Part shown: piece after piece, positions 53,726 to 63,867 of the stretch
Position numbering within the stretch: position 1 is the stretch's first letter
Layout: each line of letters opens with the position of its first letter
DNA from: Mucilaginibacter ginsenosidivorax
GTDB taxonomy: Bacteria; Bacteroidota; Bacteroidia; Sphingobacteriales; Sphingobacteriaceae
Reading direction: 5' to 3'
Length of the DNA stretch: 64,000 nucleotides
Assembly (NCBI RefSeq): GCF_007971525.1
Contig: NZ_CP042437.1
Location: 2,232,001 to 2,296,000 of the forward strand
Made by a program: the position numbers and the translations under genes
Notes under the pieces: generated by a model
Databases searched by the model: none
Seen by the model: only the letters and a program-made list of their open reading frames with translations
What the model was told of the DNA's origin: nothing

Positions 53726-54895
53726 TTATTTTGACACGTTGGAGGTTCCGCCAAAACTTGCCGACAAACTAAAACGCAAGGTATTGGCCAAAGGACTATT
53801 TTGCTGGCTGGCTGCCAGGTATGAGAAATCGAATTTAAAAATATCATATTTAAGGCCGAACCCAAGGGTGATATAGCGCCTGTCGCTTTTGCTTGGGTTT
53901 TCATATAAATAACCGGCCCTTATGGCAAACTGGTTATTGTACCAATATTCTGCGCCGGGCGAGAGACTAATTTCTTTCAGCTCTTCGCTAAAACCGCCAG
54001 GTGCGTCACCAAATGATTGAAAAATACCCGACGGTACCGATACATCATCATTTTTACCGCTTATAATATTACCATTGGCGTCTTTAATAGGCGGCGTAGG
54101 CGTTAATAATTTATTTACATCAAAAGCAACCGTTATCTGGTTGTTTTCATCCAGGTTCCAGGTATTGGCGGCGCCCAGCTTTAAATTGGCAGGTAAAAAA
54201 TATTTAGGCCCGTTGGTTGTATAGCTTATTTTTGTACCGATGTTAGATATATTGGCGCCAAAAGCAAACAGGTTATCGTCCCCATAAGTGGTTTTATAAA
54301 ACATAGATACATCGGCAGCAAAAGCATTGCCGGCGCGGCCGGTTTGGGTTGATCCAGCTGTAGCAAAAGAAACACTTGAAATACTCGAATGGATGAAACG
54401 CCCGGTTAGGCCCAAAGAAAAACCTTCGCCAAACTTGCGTGCATAACTCACATCAAGCGAAAATTCATTGGGCGTATAAGTACCCTGGTTATTGGATTGA
54501 TCGTCATTTAATTGAAGCGAGCCGTAATTAAAATAACGCAATGAAGCACCAAGTGTATTACGATCGTCTATTTTATGGGCGTAGCTTAAATAGGATAAAC
54601 TAATATCGGGAACCAGGTGCCTTAGCCACGGAGAATAAGACAATGAAAGTTCATCATTGCTTTCAAGAAATGCAAGCTTTGAGGGGTTCCAGAAATTGGC
54701 ATTAACATCAGGCGAAATAGCAACACCCGCCTCGCCCATTGCGCCCGAACGCGAATCGGGGGTAATGTTCAAAAAAGGCACCTCAACACGCGATCCTCTG
54801 TATGTGCTACCATCAGTACTTGTTTGCGCCATAACCGCAAATGGCGTTAAATACAATGATAAGAAGGTTATATTCCGAAATGTAAAAAACTTCAT
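53726..54895 (-). CDS. porV: Type IX secretion outer-membrane protein PorV
   Basis: 389 residues from the ATG at 54895 (a TTG lies nine bases before). Signal peptide ends near VMAQ. The mature protein is a FadL-like beta-barrel; near its start is the PorV-typical segment VEVPFLNITPDSRSGAMGEAG followed by ANFWNPSKLA. PorV delivers cargo from the T9SS channel to the sortase PorU. Divergent from gldJ, which matches the porV/gldJ neighbourhood known from gliding Bacteroidota. porU itself is not in the window. Confidence 0.9.
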   Translation of the reverse strand: MKFFTFRNITFLSLYLTPFAVMAQTSTDGSTYRGSRVEVPFLNITPDSRSGAMGEAGVAISPDVNANFWNPSKLAFLESNDELSLSYSPWLRHLVPDISLSYLSYAHKIDDRNTLGASLRYFNYGSLQLNDDQSNNQGTYTPNEFSLDVSYARKFGEGFSLGLTGRFIHSSISSVSFATAGSTQTGRAGNAFAADVSMFYKTTYGDDNLFAFGANISNIGTKISYTTNGPKYFLPANLKLGAANTWNLDENNQITVAFDVNKLLTPTPPIKDANGNIISGKNDDVSVPSGIFQSFGDAPGGFSEELKEISLSPGAEYWYNNQFAIRAGYLYENPSKSDRRYITLGFGLKYDIFKFDFSYLAASQQNSPLANTLRFSLSASFGGTSNVSK

Positions 54896-55132
54896 TGGGT
54901 GCAATTTAGCTTTATTATTTTAATTGATAAATACAGGCCCATAATTTACACGGGATTTTTGAAGGAATATTTAATAGCAAACCACCAAAAAAAACAAAAT
55001 ATTGCAACTATTTGCCGTACTTTTTCGTTAAAAACATTGATAATTGTTTGATTTATTTAGAAGAAGGCGCATTAGCGTTAGCATTGTGTCCATTTTTTTC
55101 TAAATTTACGTCATTAATATAATTGTAAAATT

Positions 55133-56833
55133 ATGAAAATACTTTTTACTAAAACTGCTTTAGCCCTTGCGGCCGCATGTGCATTGGTAAGCAGCTGTAG
55201 TAAACCACCGGCATCGCAAAAAACCGGCTTAGTTTATAATAATAAAAATAACGGTGGCTACGAGCGTTACAGGCAAACACACCCCGCACCAGGTCCGGGC
55301 CTGGTACCTATTGAAGGTGGTACCTTTGTAATGGGCGGCAGTGCCGACCAGGATGTTACTTATGATTACAACAATGTCAGGCGCAGGGTTACCGTACCAT
55401 CGTTTTATATGGACGAAACAGAGGTAGCCAACCAGGATTGGCTGGATTATCTGCATTGGTTAAGCATCACTTTCCCGCAAGACCGCGAATTATATTATAA
55501 TGCTTTACCAGATACCCTGGTTTGGCGTAAACCGCTATCATATAATGATCCTTACGTAGATAACTACCTCCGTCACCCTGCATTCCAGGATTACCCGGTT
55601 GTGGGCGTTAGCTGGGATCAGGCACAGGATTATTGCGCATGGCGCACCGATCGTACCAATGAAAATATTTTGCGTGAAACCGGGCGTTTAGTAACCTGGA
55701 AAGATCAAAATGCAAAAGGAAAAAAAGGTGGTGGCGCTGCCGCTGCAAACGGGTCATCGCAACCTTTTAATACTGATATCTATCTTAACGGACAGATTAA
55801 AGGCGCCGGCGTCGACGGTAAAAAAATGTTGCCTAACTTAAGCCCCAATGCTGCCGCCGGCACAGGCAAAAATGCAAAAGCAGTAAGGCCGGTGCGTATG
55901 GAAGATGGTATATTAAAACAAGCTTACCGTTTACCATCAGAAGCCGAGTGGGAATATGCTGCTTTGGCATTGGCCGGCAACACTCAGTTTGAAAATATTG
56001 ACGACGGGAAAATGTACTCATGGAACGGTATGGGTGTTCGTTCGGCAAAAAGTAAAACCCGTGGTTTGATTTTGGCCAACTTTAAAAGAGGTGCCGGCGA
56101 TAACATGGGTGTGGGTGGTTACCTGAATGATAAAGCCGACATAACAGCGCCGGTACGTACCTACCCGCCAAATGATTTTGGCCTTTATCAAATGTCAGGT
56201 AATGTTAACGAGTGGGTACAGGATACCTACCGCCAAACATCTTTTGAAGAATTTGAAGATTTTAATCCTTTCCGTGGTAACCAGTATACCAACAAACGCT
56301 TAGCCGATCCTTCAAAAGGATTATACGCTAAAGACAAATATGGCAAGCCGATTAAAGACCCGGCCAGGTCAAACAAAAAAATGAAATATGCCGATTACCT
56401 GGCATTACAACAAGGGCAGGATCCCAACACGGTTAACAGCGCACCTGCACAACCTGCGCCTGCTAACGGCGCCCAGGCAGCTCCTGGTACACCGGCAAAT
56501 GCGGCTACTACTAAAGCTGCAGTTGCATCATTGGTTAAAGATTCGGGCAAAAAATACGACCCCGATTTCAGAGGCGAAAAAGATACTGTTAGCACTGCGT
56601 TATATGGTACAACCTCATTGGTAAATGACCATTCCAAAGTTTATAAAGGTGGCTCATGGAACGACCTTGCTTTTTGGATGAACCCCGCTACCCGCCGCTT
56701 TATGGACGAGGACGAGTCAAGCGCCGAAGTCGGTTTCCGTTGCGCGATGACCTTAGTAGGAGCTCCGGAAGTTTATCCTAATGGCAAACCGCACTATCCG
56801 GTAAAAAAACCAAAGCCATTTAAGGCTAAATAA
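55133..56833 (+). CDS. gldJ: Gliding/T9SS lipoprotein GldJ-like
   Basis: 566 residues. Lipoprotein signal with VSSC (Cys22), then a formylglycine-generating-enzyme-like fold: PIEGGTFVMGG, DETEVANQDWLDYLHW, VVGVSWDQAQDYCAWR, YRLPSEAEWEYAA, and the end GGSWNDLAFW...GFRC. An Ala/Pro/Thr-rich linker (about 425-470) interrupts the domain. Length and its place beside porV match GldJ of T9SS gliding machinery; GldK is a related alternative. It is probably structural rather than catalytic. Confidence 0.85.
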   Translation: MKILFTKTALALAAACALVSSCSKPPASQKTGLVYNNKNNGGYERYRQTHPAPGPGLVPIEGGTFVMGGSADQDVTYDYNNVRRRVTVPSFYMDETEVANQDWLDYLHWLSITFPQDRELYYNALPDTLVWRKPLSYNDPYVDNYLRHPAFQDYPVVGVSWDQAQDYCAWRTDRTNENILRETGRLVTWKDQNAKGKKGGGAAAANGSSQPFNTDIYLNGQIKGAGVDGKKMLPNLSPNAAAGTGKNAKAVRPVRMEDGILKQAYRLPSEAEWEYAALALAGNTQFENIDDGKMYSWNGMGVRSAKSKTRGLILANFKRGAGDNMGVGGYLNDKADITAPVRTYPPNDFGLYQMSGNVNEWVQDTYRQTSFEEFEDFNPFRGNQYTNKRLADPSKGLYAKDKYGKPIKDPARSNKKMKYADYLALQQGQDPNTVNSAPAQPAPANGAQAAPGTPANAATTKAAVASLVKDSGKKYDPDFRGEKDTVSTALYGTTSLVNDHSKVYKGGSWNDLAFWMNPATRRFMDEDESSAEVGFRCAMTLVGAPEVYPNGKPHYPVKKPKPFKAK

Positions 56834-56859
56834 AATACCCAATTTTAAACTTAAGTATT

Positions 56860-56895
56860 AAGGCCGTTCAGTATTGAATGGCCTTATTTGTTTTT
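56860..56895 (+). terminator. Terminator after gldJ
   Basis: AAGGCCGTTCA, four-base loop, TGAATGGCCTT, then T-rich sequence (ATTTGTTTTT). Ends the gldJ transcript. The rest of the gap 56834-57262 shows no gene. Confidence 0.8.
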
Positions 56896-57204
56896 GGTAC
56901 ATTAAAGTACAGCCGCATCGCCAAAGATTTTGAATAACTAACGCCTCATAGGTTTTAATTGTAAATATCGTGCATCTGCCGGAGCCGGAAAGTTACCCTG
57001 TATAACTTCATCATGGCTGTATACTTACCACTTATTGTATATCATTATTCTCCAAAAACCTGTACAACGCAGTTATATAGCGTGGCACAAACTAACAGTT
57101 AAATGATTCAGCCATATACGAAGCCTTAAGTATATGTAGATATCTACGCAGGACAACTGCAATTGCTCATTTAATCAGGGCAAATTGCATCCCCCCCAAA
57201 CAAC

Positions 57205-57239
57205 AAAATCCCGGCAACTTACATAAGACGCCGGGATTT
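57205..57239 (-). terminator. Terminator after the SusD-like gene
   Basis: AAATCCCGGC, 14-base loop, GCCGGGATTT; the minus strand continues with T-rich sequence. It lies directly after the SusCD transcript. Confidence 0.8.
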
Positions 57240-57262
57240 CATTCTATTTAGGATATTCTTTA

Positions 57263-58654
57263 TTAATAACCTGGGTTCTGCACTAAATTGGAATTGGCGT
57301 CCATTTCACGTTTCGGTATAGGGAATACCAATTTCGGAGAGTCCCAATTGAATGTATCTACAGTATTACCGTCACCATCTACAGATCGGGTGGTTTCTTT
57401 GTAGCGTTTCAAATCACCTAATCTGAAGCCCTCAAAAGGAAGTTCAACACGTCGCTCCTGTTTAATGGCATTAAATAAAGCAGTAGCTGTTATAGCGGTG
57501 GTATTAGCTAAACCGGCCCTGTTTCTAACCTTATTTAAATCAGCAGCTGCACCAGCAAGATCGGGAACGGCTTTCTTAATTCTCGCTTCAGCACGGATAA
57601 GGTAAATCTCAGCCAGCCGGATAGTTACAACGTTTCCAAATGCATTATTAAACTTAGTTGTGAAGGGATCAGTAGTAAATTCATTAGCCCTATCGTCGCC
57701 GGCTTCGTAACGGTCAAAGTGTTGTTGATTGATATAAGTTTCGCCCCGGCCTGCAAAATCGGAGCTTGCATAAACCTCGTTTAATGCATTAAAACCCGAT
57801 TGATTTGAGATTTGAATAGCAAAAATATCCTCGGCAGTATTAAATACGCGTGTTGCCTGGTCCGGATGTTGAAACTCATCGGCAAAATGCTCAATCAGAC
57901 TGTACACACCCCCATCTATTATTTTAGATGCCTCAACCTCGGCCTGGGCATAATTTTCCTGGGTGAGGTAAATACGTGCCAAAACAGCCGACGCTGCTGC
58001 CGAACTTGCATAAGTTGATTTATCTGGAAGATTTGCCTCAGCAATTTTCAAATCTGCAATAGCCTGCGCATATATTTCGGCTACTGTATTCCTTTTCACT
58101 TTTTGGATCCCTGGTATAGTTGTAGTAGGTGTTAAAACAAGAGGCACGGCAAGGTTAGTTGTCGGACTGCCGTCATTCCAGGCTCTGCCAAAAGCCCTGG
58201 CCAAATCAAAATAAGTCATCCCGCGTAAAAACCTGGCTTCTCCTTCAACACTTGCTTTATCTGTTGAAATGACCAGGTTTAGGTTAGCCAAAACTGTATT
58301 ACATACGCCAATGGTGTTGTAACCATTGTCCCATACCCCCTCAACAAAGAAGTTGTTAATAGTAATCTTTTTGTCGTTGAGTTCGGTGTAGTCAGAAAAT
58401 GTTCCGAAATAGGAGAAATCCCCATCATCGGCCAAAAAATCTGTAGTTGCTTGTAATCGTCCTCCATATAGTCCTCTTAAACCTGCCGCAGTATATGCTC
58501 CAATAAGCACGCCTTCCACATCTTTTGATGTTTTGAGCGCCTGGTCAGATTCGACGGTATTTTGCGGTTTAATATCTAACTGCTTTTGGCAGCCAGAGTT
58601 ATACAGCATTGCTAATGTACTTAATGCTATAATTGAATATTTTATTTTTTTCAT
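57263..58654 (-). CDS. SusD-like nutrient-binding lipoprotein
   Basis: 463 residues from the ATG at 58654 (a TTG lies nine bases before). Lipobox NSGC (Cys23 or nearby) anchors it to the outer membrane. The SusD/RagB helical-repeat fold shows in KSDQAL-like and RGMTYFDLARAFGRAW-type segments, with the C-terminal GFRLGDLKRYK. Caps the SusC channel and binds a polysaccharide or oligosaccharide; substrate unknown. It follows the SusC gene by 15 bases. Confidence 0.93.
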   Translation of the reverse strand: MKKIKYSIIALSTLAMLYNSGCQKQLDIKPQNTVESDQALKTSKDVEGVLIGAYTAAGLRGLYGGRLQATTDFLADDGDFSYFGTFSDYTELNDKKITINNFFVEGVWDNGYNTIGVCNTVLANLNLVISTDKASVEGEARFLRGMTYFDLARAFGRAWNDGSPTTNLAVPLVLTPTTTIPGIQKVKRNTVAEIYAQAIADLKIAEANLPDKSTYASSAAASAVLARIYLTQENYAQAEVEASKIIDGGVYSLIEHFADEFQHPDQATRVFNTAEDIFAIQISNQSGFNALNEVYASSDFAGRGETYINQQHFDRYEAGDDRANEFTTDPFTTKFNNAFGNVVTIRLAEIYLIRAEARIKKAVPDLAGAAADLNKVRNRAGLANTTAITATALFNAIKQERRVELPFEGFRLGDLKRYKETTRSVDGDGNTVDTFNWDSPKLVFPIPKREMDANSNLVQNPGY

Positions 58655-58669
58655 CTTCTTCAACTTAAA

Positions 58670-61600
58670 TTAAAATCCCACGTTAATACCAAATGTTATT
58701 GTTTTAGCCTGCGGCGCTGCATAAAAATCATAGTTCTGGGTAATATTGCCAGAAAACGCGTCCGAATTCAGCTCAGGATCCCAACCTTTGTACTTGGTCC
58801 AGGTAGCTAAGTTTGTAGCCTGCGCGTAAACCCTTAAGCTGCGCAGTTTTATTTTCTCAAGAATAGCTTTAGGGAAGTTATAACCTAAAACAATATTTTT
58901 TAAACGAAGGTATGATCCATCACTTAAATATCTCGAACTTGGCGATACGCCATTGCCGCCAAATAAGCGCGCCTCAGGCACCATAGTAACGTCACCGGCC
59001 TTTTTCCATGACTGAAGCTGATCAATAGTCTGGTTATCGGCGCCGTTATTAAAGCCAACCGACATGTACTGCCCGCCACCATTATAGATTTTATCACCAT
59101 TTACTTCCTGTAGCAAGAAGCTGAAGTCAATTCCTTTATAGCTAACGGTGTTATTTAAACCGGCAATAAATTTAGGGTTAGGGTCGCCAACAACAACAGG
59201 AGTTGCGGCGTTGTAATCATTGGTTGTTGTACGGTCTCGCTTCCCACCACCCAAATCAGTGTTTTTATAGTAAAGCGCATCACCATTGGCAGGATCGGCA
59301 CCCGCAAATTCAACGGTATAAAAAACACCCAATGGCTGACCCTCAACCGCACGGTTTACGCCATCTCCGCTTCCGGTAATAACCTGGCCTTTTAAATCGG
59401 TAATTTTATTACGGTTAACTGAAAAGTTAAAGCTGGTTGACCAAGTAACCTCTTTGCCAACTATATTCTTCGAGTCTATCTGCATTTCAAAACCCTTGTT
59501 CTGCAACTTGCCCAGGTTTTGGGTTATTGTTGTATAGCCAGAGGTTGCAGGCACTTGTACATTTAGTAAAAGGTCTTTAGTTTTTCGTAGGTACACGTCA
59601 AATTGTCCCGAAAGCCTTCCGTTAAAAAAGCCAACATCTAAGCCGATGTCTGTAGTAGCCGATGTTTCCCATTTCAAATCCGGGTTTGGCAACTGGGTAG
59701 GCCTTGAGCCCGCAACACCCGCGTAACCAAATTCAGAAAATAACCCGCGCGATGGGAAGTTTCCAATCTCGGAGTTACCTGTTATACCGTAGCTGGCCCG
59801 TAATTTTAAATCAGAAACCAGTTGCTGCTGTTTCATAAAACCTTCCTGCGAAATAACCCAGCCAACAGATCCTGCAGGGAAAAATCCATAACGGTGGTTT
59901 GCCCCAAACCTTGATGAACCATCAATACGGCCACTTACCGATAACAGGTACTTTTCGTCGAACTTATAATTTGCCCTGGCAAAGTACGAAAGCAATGAGT
60001 AAGCGGTTGACGATGATGATCCCGCAGTGATATCGGCCGAACTAATTAGTTTTTTATAAGCATCACTCGGAAACTGATCGCCACTGATAGAGTTAAGATC
60101 GTTTTGCTGACGTTGATAAGTCATACCACCCACCGCGTTGATGTTGCTTTTACCAAAATCTTTTATAAATTGTAAAAAGTTATTGGTGTTAAAATTTACC
60201 GACGTAACAGATGAGTTAAAACCAACACCATTTGGCGTACCTGAATTACGCGAGGTTAAACTACCCGCGTAGCTATCTTCGCTTGAATTCAATATATCCA
60301 CACCAACTTCCGACCGGAAACTTAAAGAAGGGAGTAGTTTTACCTGCGCATATACGTTTCCAAGATTCCTGTAATCTATGGTATTAAAATATGCGTTTTG
60401 TGCATTTAACAATGGGTTATAGTAAATAGGATAGTTACTGTTTGGCGTGCCAGTTGTAGGGTCAAGCGCGCCGCTTGTTAAACCTGTACGCGGATCGATA
60501 ACCGGCGTAATCGGGCTTAATGCAACAATTTGCTCAGGAGTCGAAAACTGGTCGTCATTTGATAAACGATAGTTTTTAGTGCGCGATACACTTAAATTGG
60601 CGCCAACTTCTAACCATTTGTTGGCCTGGTTACTAACATTGGTACGTAAGCTGTACTGGTTTATAGCATTGCCTACCAGGAAACCCTTTTGATTATTATA
60701 GGTGCCAGAGATATAAAACTTGGTTTTATCGGTACCACCCGATAATACCAGGTTATAATTTTGCACGGGGGCATGTTGAGTAATTTCTTTTTGCCAGTCG
60801 GTATTTACTGCATATGTCTTGTAATTATCACTACCGGCAGCATACCTTTTTAAACGCGCCTCAACCGAAGTTGTTGAATATCCCCCGGCAGCACCCGCCA
60901 ATCTTAATAAAGTAACATACTGTTCGGCGTTTAAGAACTCGCGTTCGCGTGTTGGCTTACTAAAACCGTAATACTGGTTGTAGGTTACTTTGGTGTCGCC
61001 AGCTTTACCTTTTTTGGTTGTTACCAAAACTACGCCATTTGACGCCCTCGAACCGTAAATGGCAGCAGCCGAGGCATCTTTTAGTATGTCAATAGATTCG
61101 ATATCATTTTGATTCAGATCGACCAAAGGGTTGGTTGACGCCCCATTGCTTGAAAAATCATCAACAGTGATGGGCAAACCATCAACCACATACAAAGGCT
61201 GGTTACCTGCTGAAACAGATGAAGCACCGCGGATACGCACCTGGATACCTTGTCCCAGCTTACCGTTTTGTGCCTGGATATATACACCCGGCGTACGGCC
61301 CTGGATGGCCGACTCCAAACTCGGTACGGGAATATTTTCAATGTCGGCACCTTTTATTTTTGAAACCGACCCTGTTAACGACGCCCTGCTTTGGGTACCG
61401 TAACCAACAACTACAACCTCGTTAAGTTGCTTGGCATCAACAGCCAGACTTGCGTTAACAACCAGGTTACTTATTGCAGTTTCTACCGGAGTATAACCGA
61501 TAAACCTAAAGACTAAAACTTTGGCTGTGGCAGGTACCGAAAGCTTGTAGGCTCCACTTACATCTGTTTGAGCGCCTATACTGGGGGCACCTTTCACGGT

Positions 61601-61729
61601 CACGCTTACCCCGGGTAAGGGCGAACCATCCTTTTGATCTGTTACCTTACCTGTAATAACGCGGTTTTGTGCGAAAACCAATGAAATGCAGGAAAATAAC
61701 AACAAAATTGTTAGTAGATTTTTCTTCAT
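58670..61729 (-). CDS. SusC-like TonB-dependent transporter
   Basis: 1019 residues. Signal peptide (ends VFAQ), carboxypeptidase-D-like domain (GKVTDQKDGSPLPGVSVTVK, about 25-100), TonB box region NEVVVVGYGTQ, plug (about 115-230) and a 22-strand outer-membrane beta-barrel to the C-terminal aromatic residue. Imports glycans together with the SusD-like lipoprotein in the energy supplied by TonB. No anti-sigma or two-component regulator lies next to the pair, and no glycoside hydrolase gene is adjacent, so the substrate cannot be guessed. Confidence 0.95.
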   Translation of the reverse strand: MKKNLLTILLLFSCISLVFAQNRVITGKVTDQKDGSPLPGVSVTVKGAPSIGAQTDVSGAYKLSVPATAKVLVFRFIGYTPVETAISNLVVNASLAVDAKQLNEVVVVGYGTQSRASLTGSVSKIKGADIENIPVPSLESAIQGRTPGVYIQAQNGKLGQGIQVRIRGASSVSAGNQPLYVVDGLPITVDDFSSNGASTNPLVDLNQNDIESIDILKDASAAAIYGSRASNGVVLVTTKKGKAGDTKVTYNQYYGFSKPTREREFLNAEQYVTLLRLAGAAGGYSTTSVEARLKRYAAGSDNYKTYAVNTDWQKEITQHAPVQNYNLVLSGGTDKTKFYISGTYNNQKGFLVGNAINQYSLRTNVSNQANKWLEVGANLSVSRTKNYRLSNDDQFSTPEQIVALSPITPVIDPRTGLTSGALDPTTGTPNSNYPIYYNPLLNAQNAYFNTIDYRNLGNVYAQVKLLPSLSFRSEVGVDILNSSEDSYAGSLTSRNSGTPNGVGFNSSVTSVNFNTNNFLQFIKDFGKSNINAVGGMTYQRQQNDLNSISGDQFPSDAYKKLISSADITAGSSSSTAYSLLSYFARANYKFDEKYLLSVSGRIDGSSRFGANHRYGFFPAGSVGWVISQEGFMKQQQLVSDLKLRASYGITGNSEIGNFPSRGLFSEFGYAGVAGSRPTQLPNPDLKWETSATTDIGLDVGFFNGRLSGQFDVYLRKTKDLLLNVQVPATSGYTTITQNLGKLQNKGFEMQIDSKNIVGKEVTWSTSFNFSVNRNKITDLKGQVITGSGDGVNRAVEGQPLGVFYTVEFAGADPANGDALYYKNTDLGGGKRDRTTTNDYNAATPVVVGDPNPKFIAGLNNTVSYKGIDFSFLLQEVNGDKIYNGGGQYMSVGFNNGADNQTIDQLQSWKKAGDVTMVPEARLFGGNGVSPSSRYLSDGSYLRLKNIVLGYNFPKAILEKIKLRSLRVYAQATNLATWTKYKGWDPELNSDAFSGNITQNYDFYAAPQAKTITFGINVGF

Positions 61730-61857
61730 AGAGTTAAATATTAATTTAAAAAAAGTAAGTTATTAACAAAAAGGCAAAAAAACAATTAAAGCGATGAGGA
61801 TTTCCCGCGTTTTTTACAAATACAATACTAAAATTACAGTGAAGAGTAGATGAATTT

Positions 61858-62355
61858 TTAAAACTCAATCAAAATTTGGCCCTTTTCTACTTTATCCCCG
61901 CTTTTTATCCTGATTTTTTTTATTGTAACATCGGCCGGGCATTTGATAATGTTTTCCATCTTCATGGCTTCAAGTACCAAAAGGTTATCTCCTTTTTTAA
62001 CTTCATCGCCTTCAACAGCAAACACTTTGAGCACAAGGCCAGGCATGGGGGCTTTAATTTCACTTAGCCGGGCACTGGTTAAACTACTCAGGCCTAATTT
62101 ATCCAGCAAAATATCAAACTGATCTTTTACTGTAATTGTATAGGTATTATTGTTTATCTTAATTTGGGCAGTTTTATCGGCACTGTTAAAAGATACTACG
62201 TCGGCATTGTAGGATTGGTTGCCTGCTATAATATGATAGATGCCTTCGCCAATATGTTTAATATCGGCCGTGGTAGCTATATCATTAATAAGCAGACCGT
62301 CAACATCTCTCGCTGCATCAAAACTATATTTCTCATTTATTTTTATTTGATACAT
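61858..62355 (-). CDS. Biotin carboxyl carrier protein subunit
   Basis: 165 residues. The C-terminal biotinyl domain (about 92-165) has the EAMKMEN biotinylation site with Lys132. An Ile/Asn-rich N-terminal extension precedes it. Carrier for an acyl-CoA carboxylase (propionyl- or acetyl-CoA type); the catalytic carboxylase subunits are not in the window. Cytoplasmic. Confidence 0.9.
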   Translation of the reverse strand: MYQIKINEKYSFDAARDVDGLLINDIATTADIKHIGEGIYHIIAGNQSYNADVVSFNSADKTAQIKINNNTYTITVKDQFDILLDKLGLSSLTSARLSEIKAPMPGLVLKVFAVEGDEVKKGDNLLVLEAMKMENIIKCPADVTIKKIRIKSGDKVEKGQILIEF

Positions 62356-62485
62356 CTGTTGCAGGGTTTGAGTTACGGGATAGTATAGTTCTTAACGTAA
62401 TAACAATTAAAGTTAAGCAAATAACAGTGTTAGCCTTATAACAAAATGCAAATAGTTGAGCCAACCTAAAACCTCGGTCTAAAAA

Positions 62486-63148
62486 CTACTGCGTAAAAAC
62501 ATATTGTACCATATTGGCGCCCATTTTAAGCGCCTTTATACGGGTCTCCTGCGTATCGCCGGCATAAGTGCCATAATCCTCCCAACCATTACCAAGATCG
62601 CACTCGTAGTCATAAAAACACACTAATCGCCCTTTGTATATCAATCCAAAACCTTGTGCGCGGGTGCCGTCATGCTCGTGTATTTTGGGCAAGCCATTGG
62701 GGAAGCTGTATTTTTGATGATAAATTGGATGATTGAGCGGCAACTCCACAAATTCAAGCTCAGGAAATACCTTTTTCATTTGCGGGCGAATGAATTTATC
62801 TAATCCGTAGTTATCGTCGATATGCAAAAAACCTCCGCCGGTGAGGTATTTGCGCAGGTTACGGGCTTCTTGGTCGCTAAAAATCACGTTACCATGCCCG
62901 GTCATAAAAACAAAGGGATAATTAAATATCGATGCACTGCCCACCTCAACAACCTCGTCATCGGTATCAAAGTTAGTTTTCAGGTTTTCATTACAGAATT
63001 TTGCCAGGTTGGTTAATGCGGTACGGTCGCCATACCAGTCGCCCCCGCCTGCGTACTTTAGCCGGGCAAGTTTATACGAGGGGGCGCAGAAACCACACAA
63101 AGCCACAAATGCAGCAAAAGCAATGACGATGTAACTAAGTTTTTTCAT
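62486..63148 (-). CDS. DUF4159-domain periplasmic protein
   Basis: 220 residues. N-terminal hydrophobic signal, then a conserved DUF4159 domain: RLKYAGGGDWYGDRTALTNLA at the start, LRKYLTGGGFLHIDDNYG in the middle and FCNYDYECDLGNGW-like YDYECDLGNGWED near the end. Related to the ThuA-like group of flavodoxin-type folds. Overlaps rsmE by 4 bases, so translated with it. Function unknown. Confidence 0.88.
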   Translation of the reverse strand: MKKLSYIVIAFAAFVALCGFCAPSYKLARLKYAGGGDWYGDRTALTNLAKFCNENLKTNFDTDDEVVEVGSASIFNYPFVFMTGHGNVIFSDQEARNLRKYLTGGGFLHIDDNYGLDKFIRPQMKKVFPELEFVELPLNHPIYHQKYSFPNGLPKIHEHDGTRAQGFGLIYKGRLVCFYDYECDLGNGWEDYGTYAGDTQETRIKALKMGANMVQYVFTQ

Positions 63149-63855
63149 AGCCGGTTTAAAAAATTCACCTCGAAGCAGGCTTCCAGGGCGGCGGTTTCGG
63201 TACGCAGCCTGGCCTCACCCAAAGTTATCGGTTTAAAGCCGCTTTCCAAAGCCAGTTCAATTTCGGCAGGGCTAAAATCACCCTCGGGCCCTATCAATAT
63301 CAAATAACGCCCCTGTGGGTCTATTACTTTACGTAAATCGAGCCTATCACCCGGTTCACAATGAGCAATAAATTTTTGCCCATCAAAGGGCAGCGCCAAC
63401 AGCTGGTTAAATTTAACCGCATCATTTAGTATAGGGTGGTATGCTTTTAACGATTGCTTGATGGCAGCGGTGATAATCTTGTTAAGCCTGTCAACCTTGG
63501 CCTCCTTACGCTCCGACCGTTGGGTGATGATAAGCGATATTTCATCGATGCCAATTTCGGTGGCTTTTTCTAAAAACCACTCCAGGCGCTCGATATTTTT
63601 GGTGGGTGCTACAGCTATGTGCAGGTAATGGTTCCTTTTGTTAAACTCCGGAGTAACAGATGTAATATTAAGGATGGTACGCTTTGGATGCGCATCGTGA
63701 ATAACAGCATTATAAAATCCGCCTCGACCGTCAATCAGTTGAACTTCGTCGCCAGCCTCCAGCCGCAAAACACGTATAGCATGCTTGCTCTCTTCTTCGC
63801 TAAGAAAATATTGGGGATGCGCGGGGGCAATATCGGGCGTATAAAAAAGATGCAT
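63145..63855 (-). CDS. rsmE: 16S rRNA m3U1498 methyltransferase
   Basis: Methylates U1498 of 16S rRNA. 236 residues, normal. N-terminal PUA-like domain (LFYTPDIAPAHPQYFLSEEES); SPOUT knot domain with LIGPEGDFSPAEIELA and LGEARLRTETAALEA, the SAM-binding loop. ATG at 63855. Followed by the DUF4159 gene with a 4-base overlap. Confidence 0.95.
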   Translation of the reverse strand: MHLFYTPDIAPAHPQYFLSEEESKHAIRVLRLEAGDEVQLIDGRGGFYNAVIHDAHPKRTILNITSVTPEFNKRNHYLHIAVAPTKNIERLEWFLEKATEIGIDEISLIITQRSERKEAKVDRLNKIITAAIKQSLKAYHPILNDAVKFNQLLALPFDGQKFIAHCEPGDRLDLRKVIDPQGRYLILIGPEGDFSPAEIELALESGFKPITLGEARLRTETAALEACFEVNFLNRL

Positions 63856-63867
63856 TGACTAAGCAGA

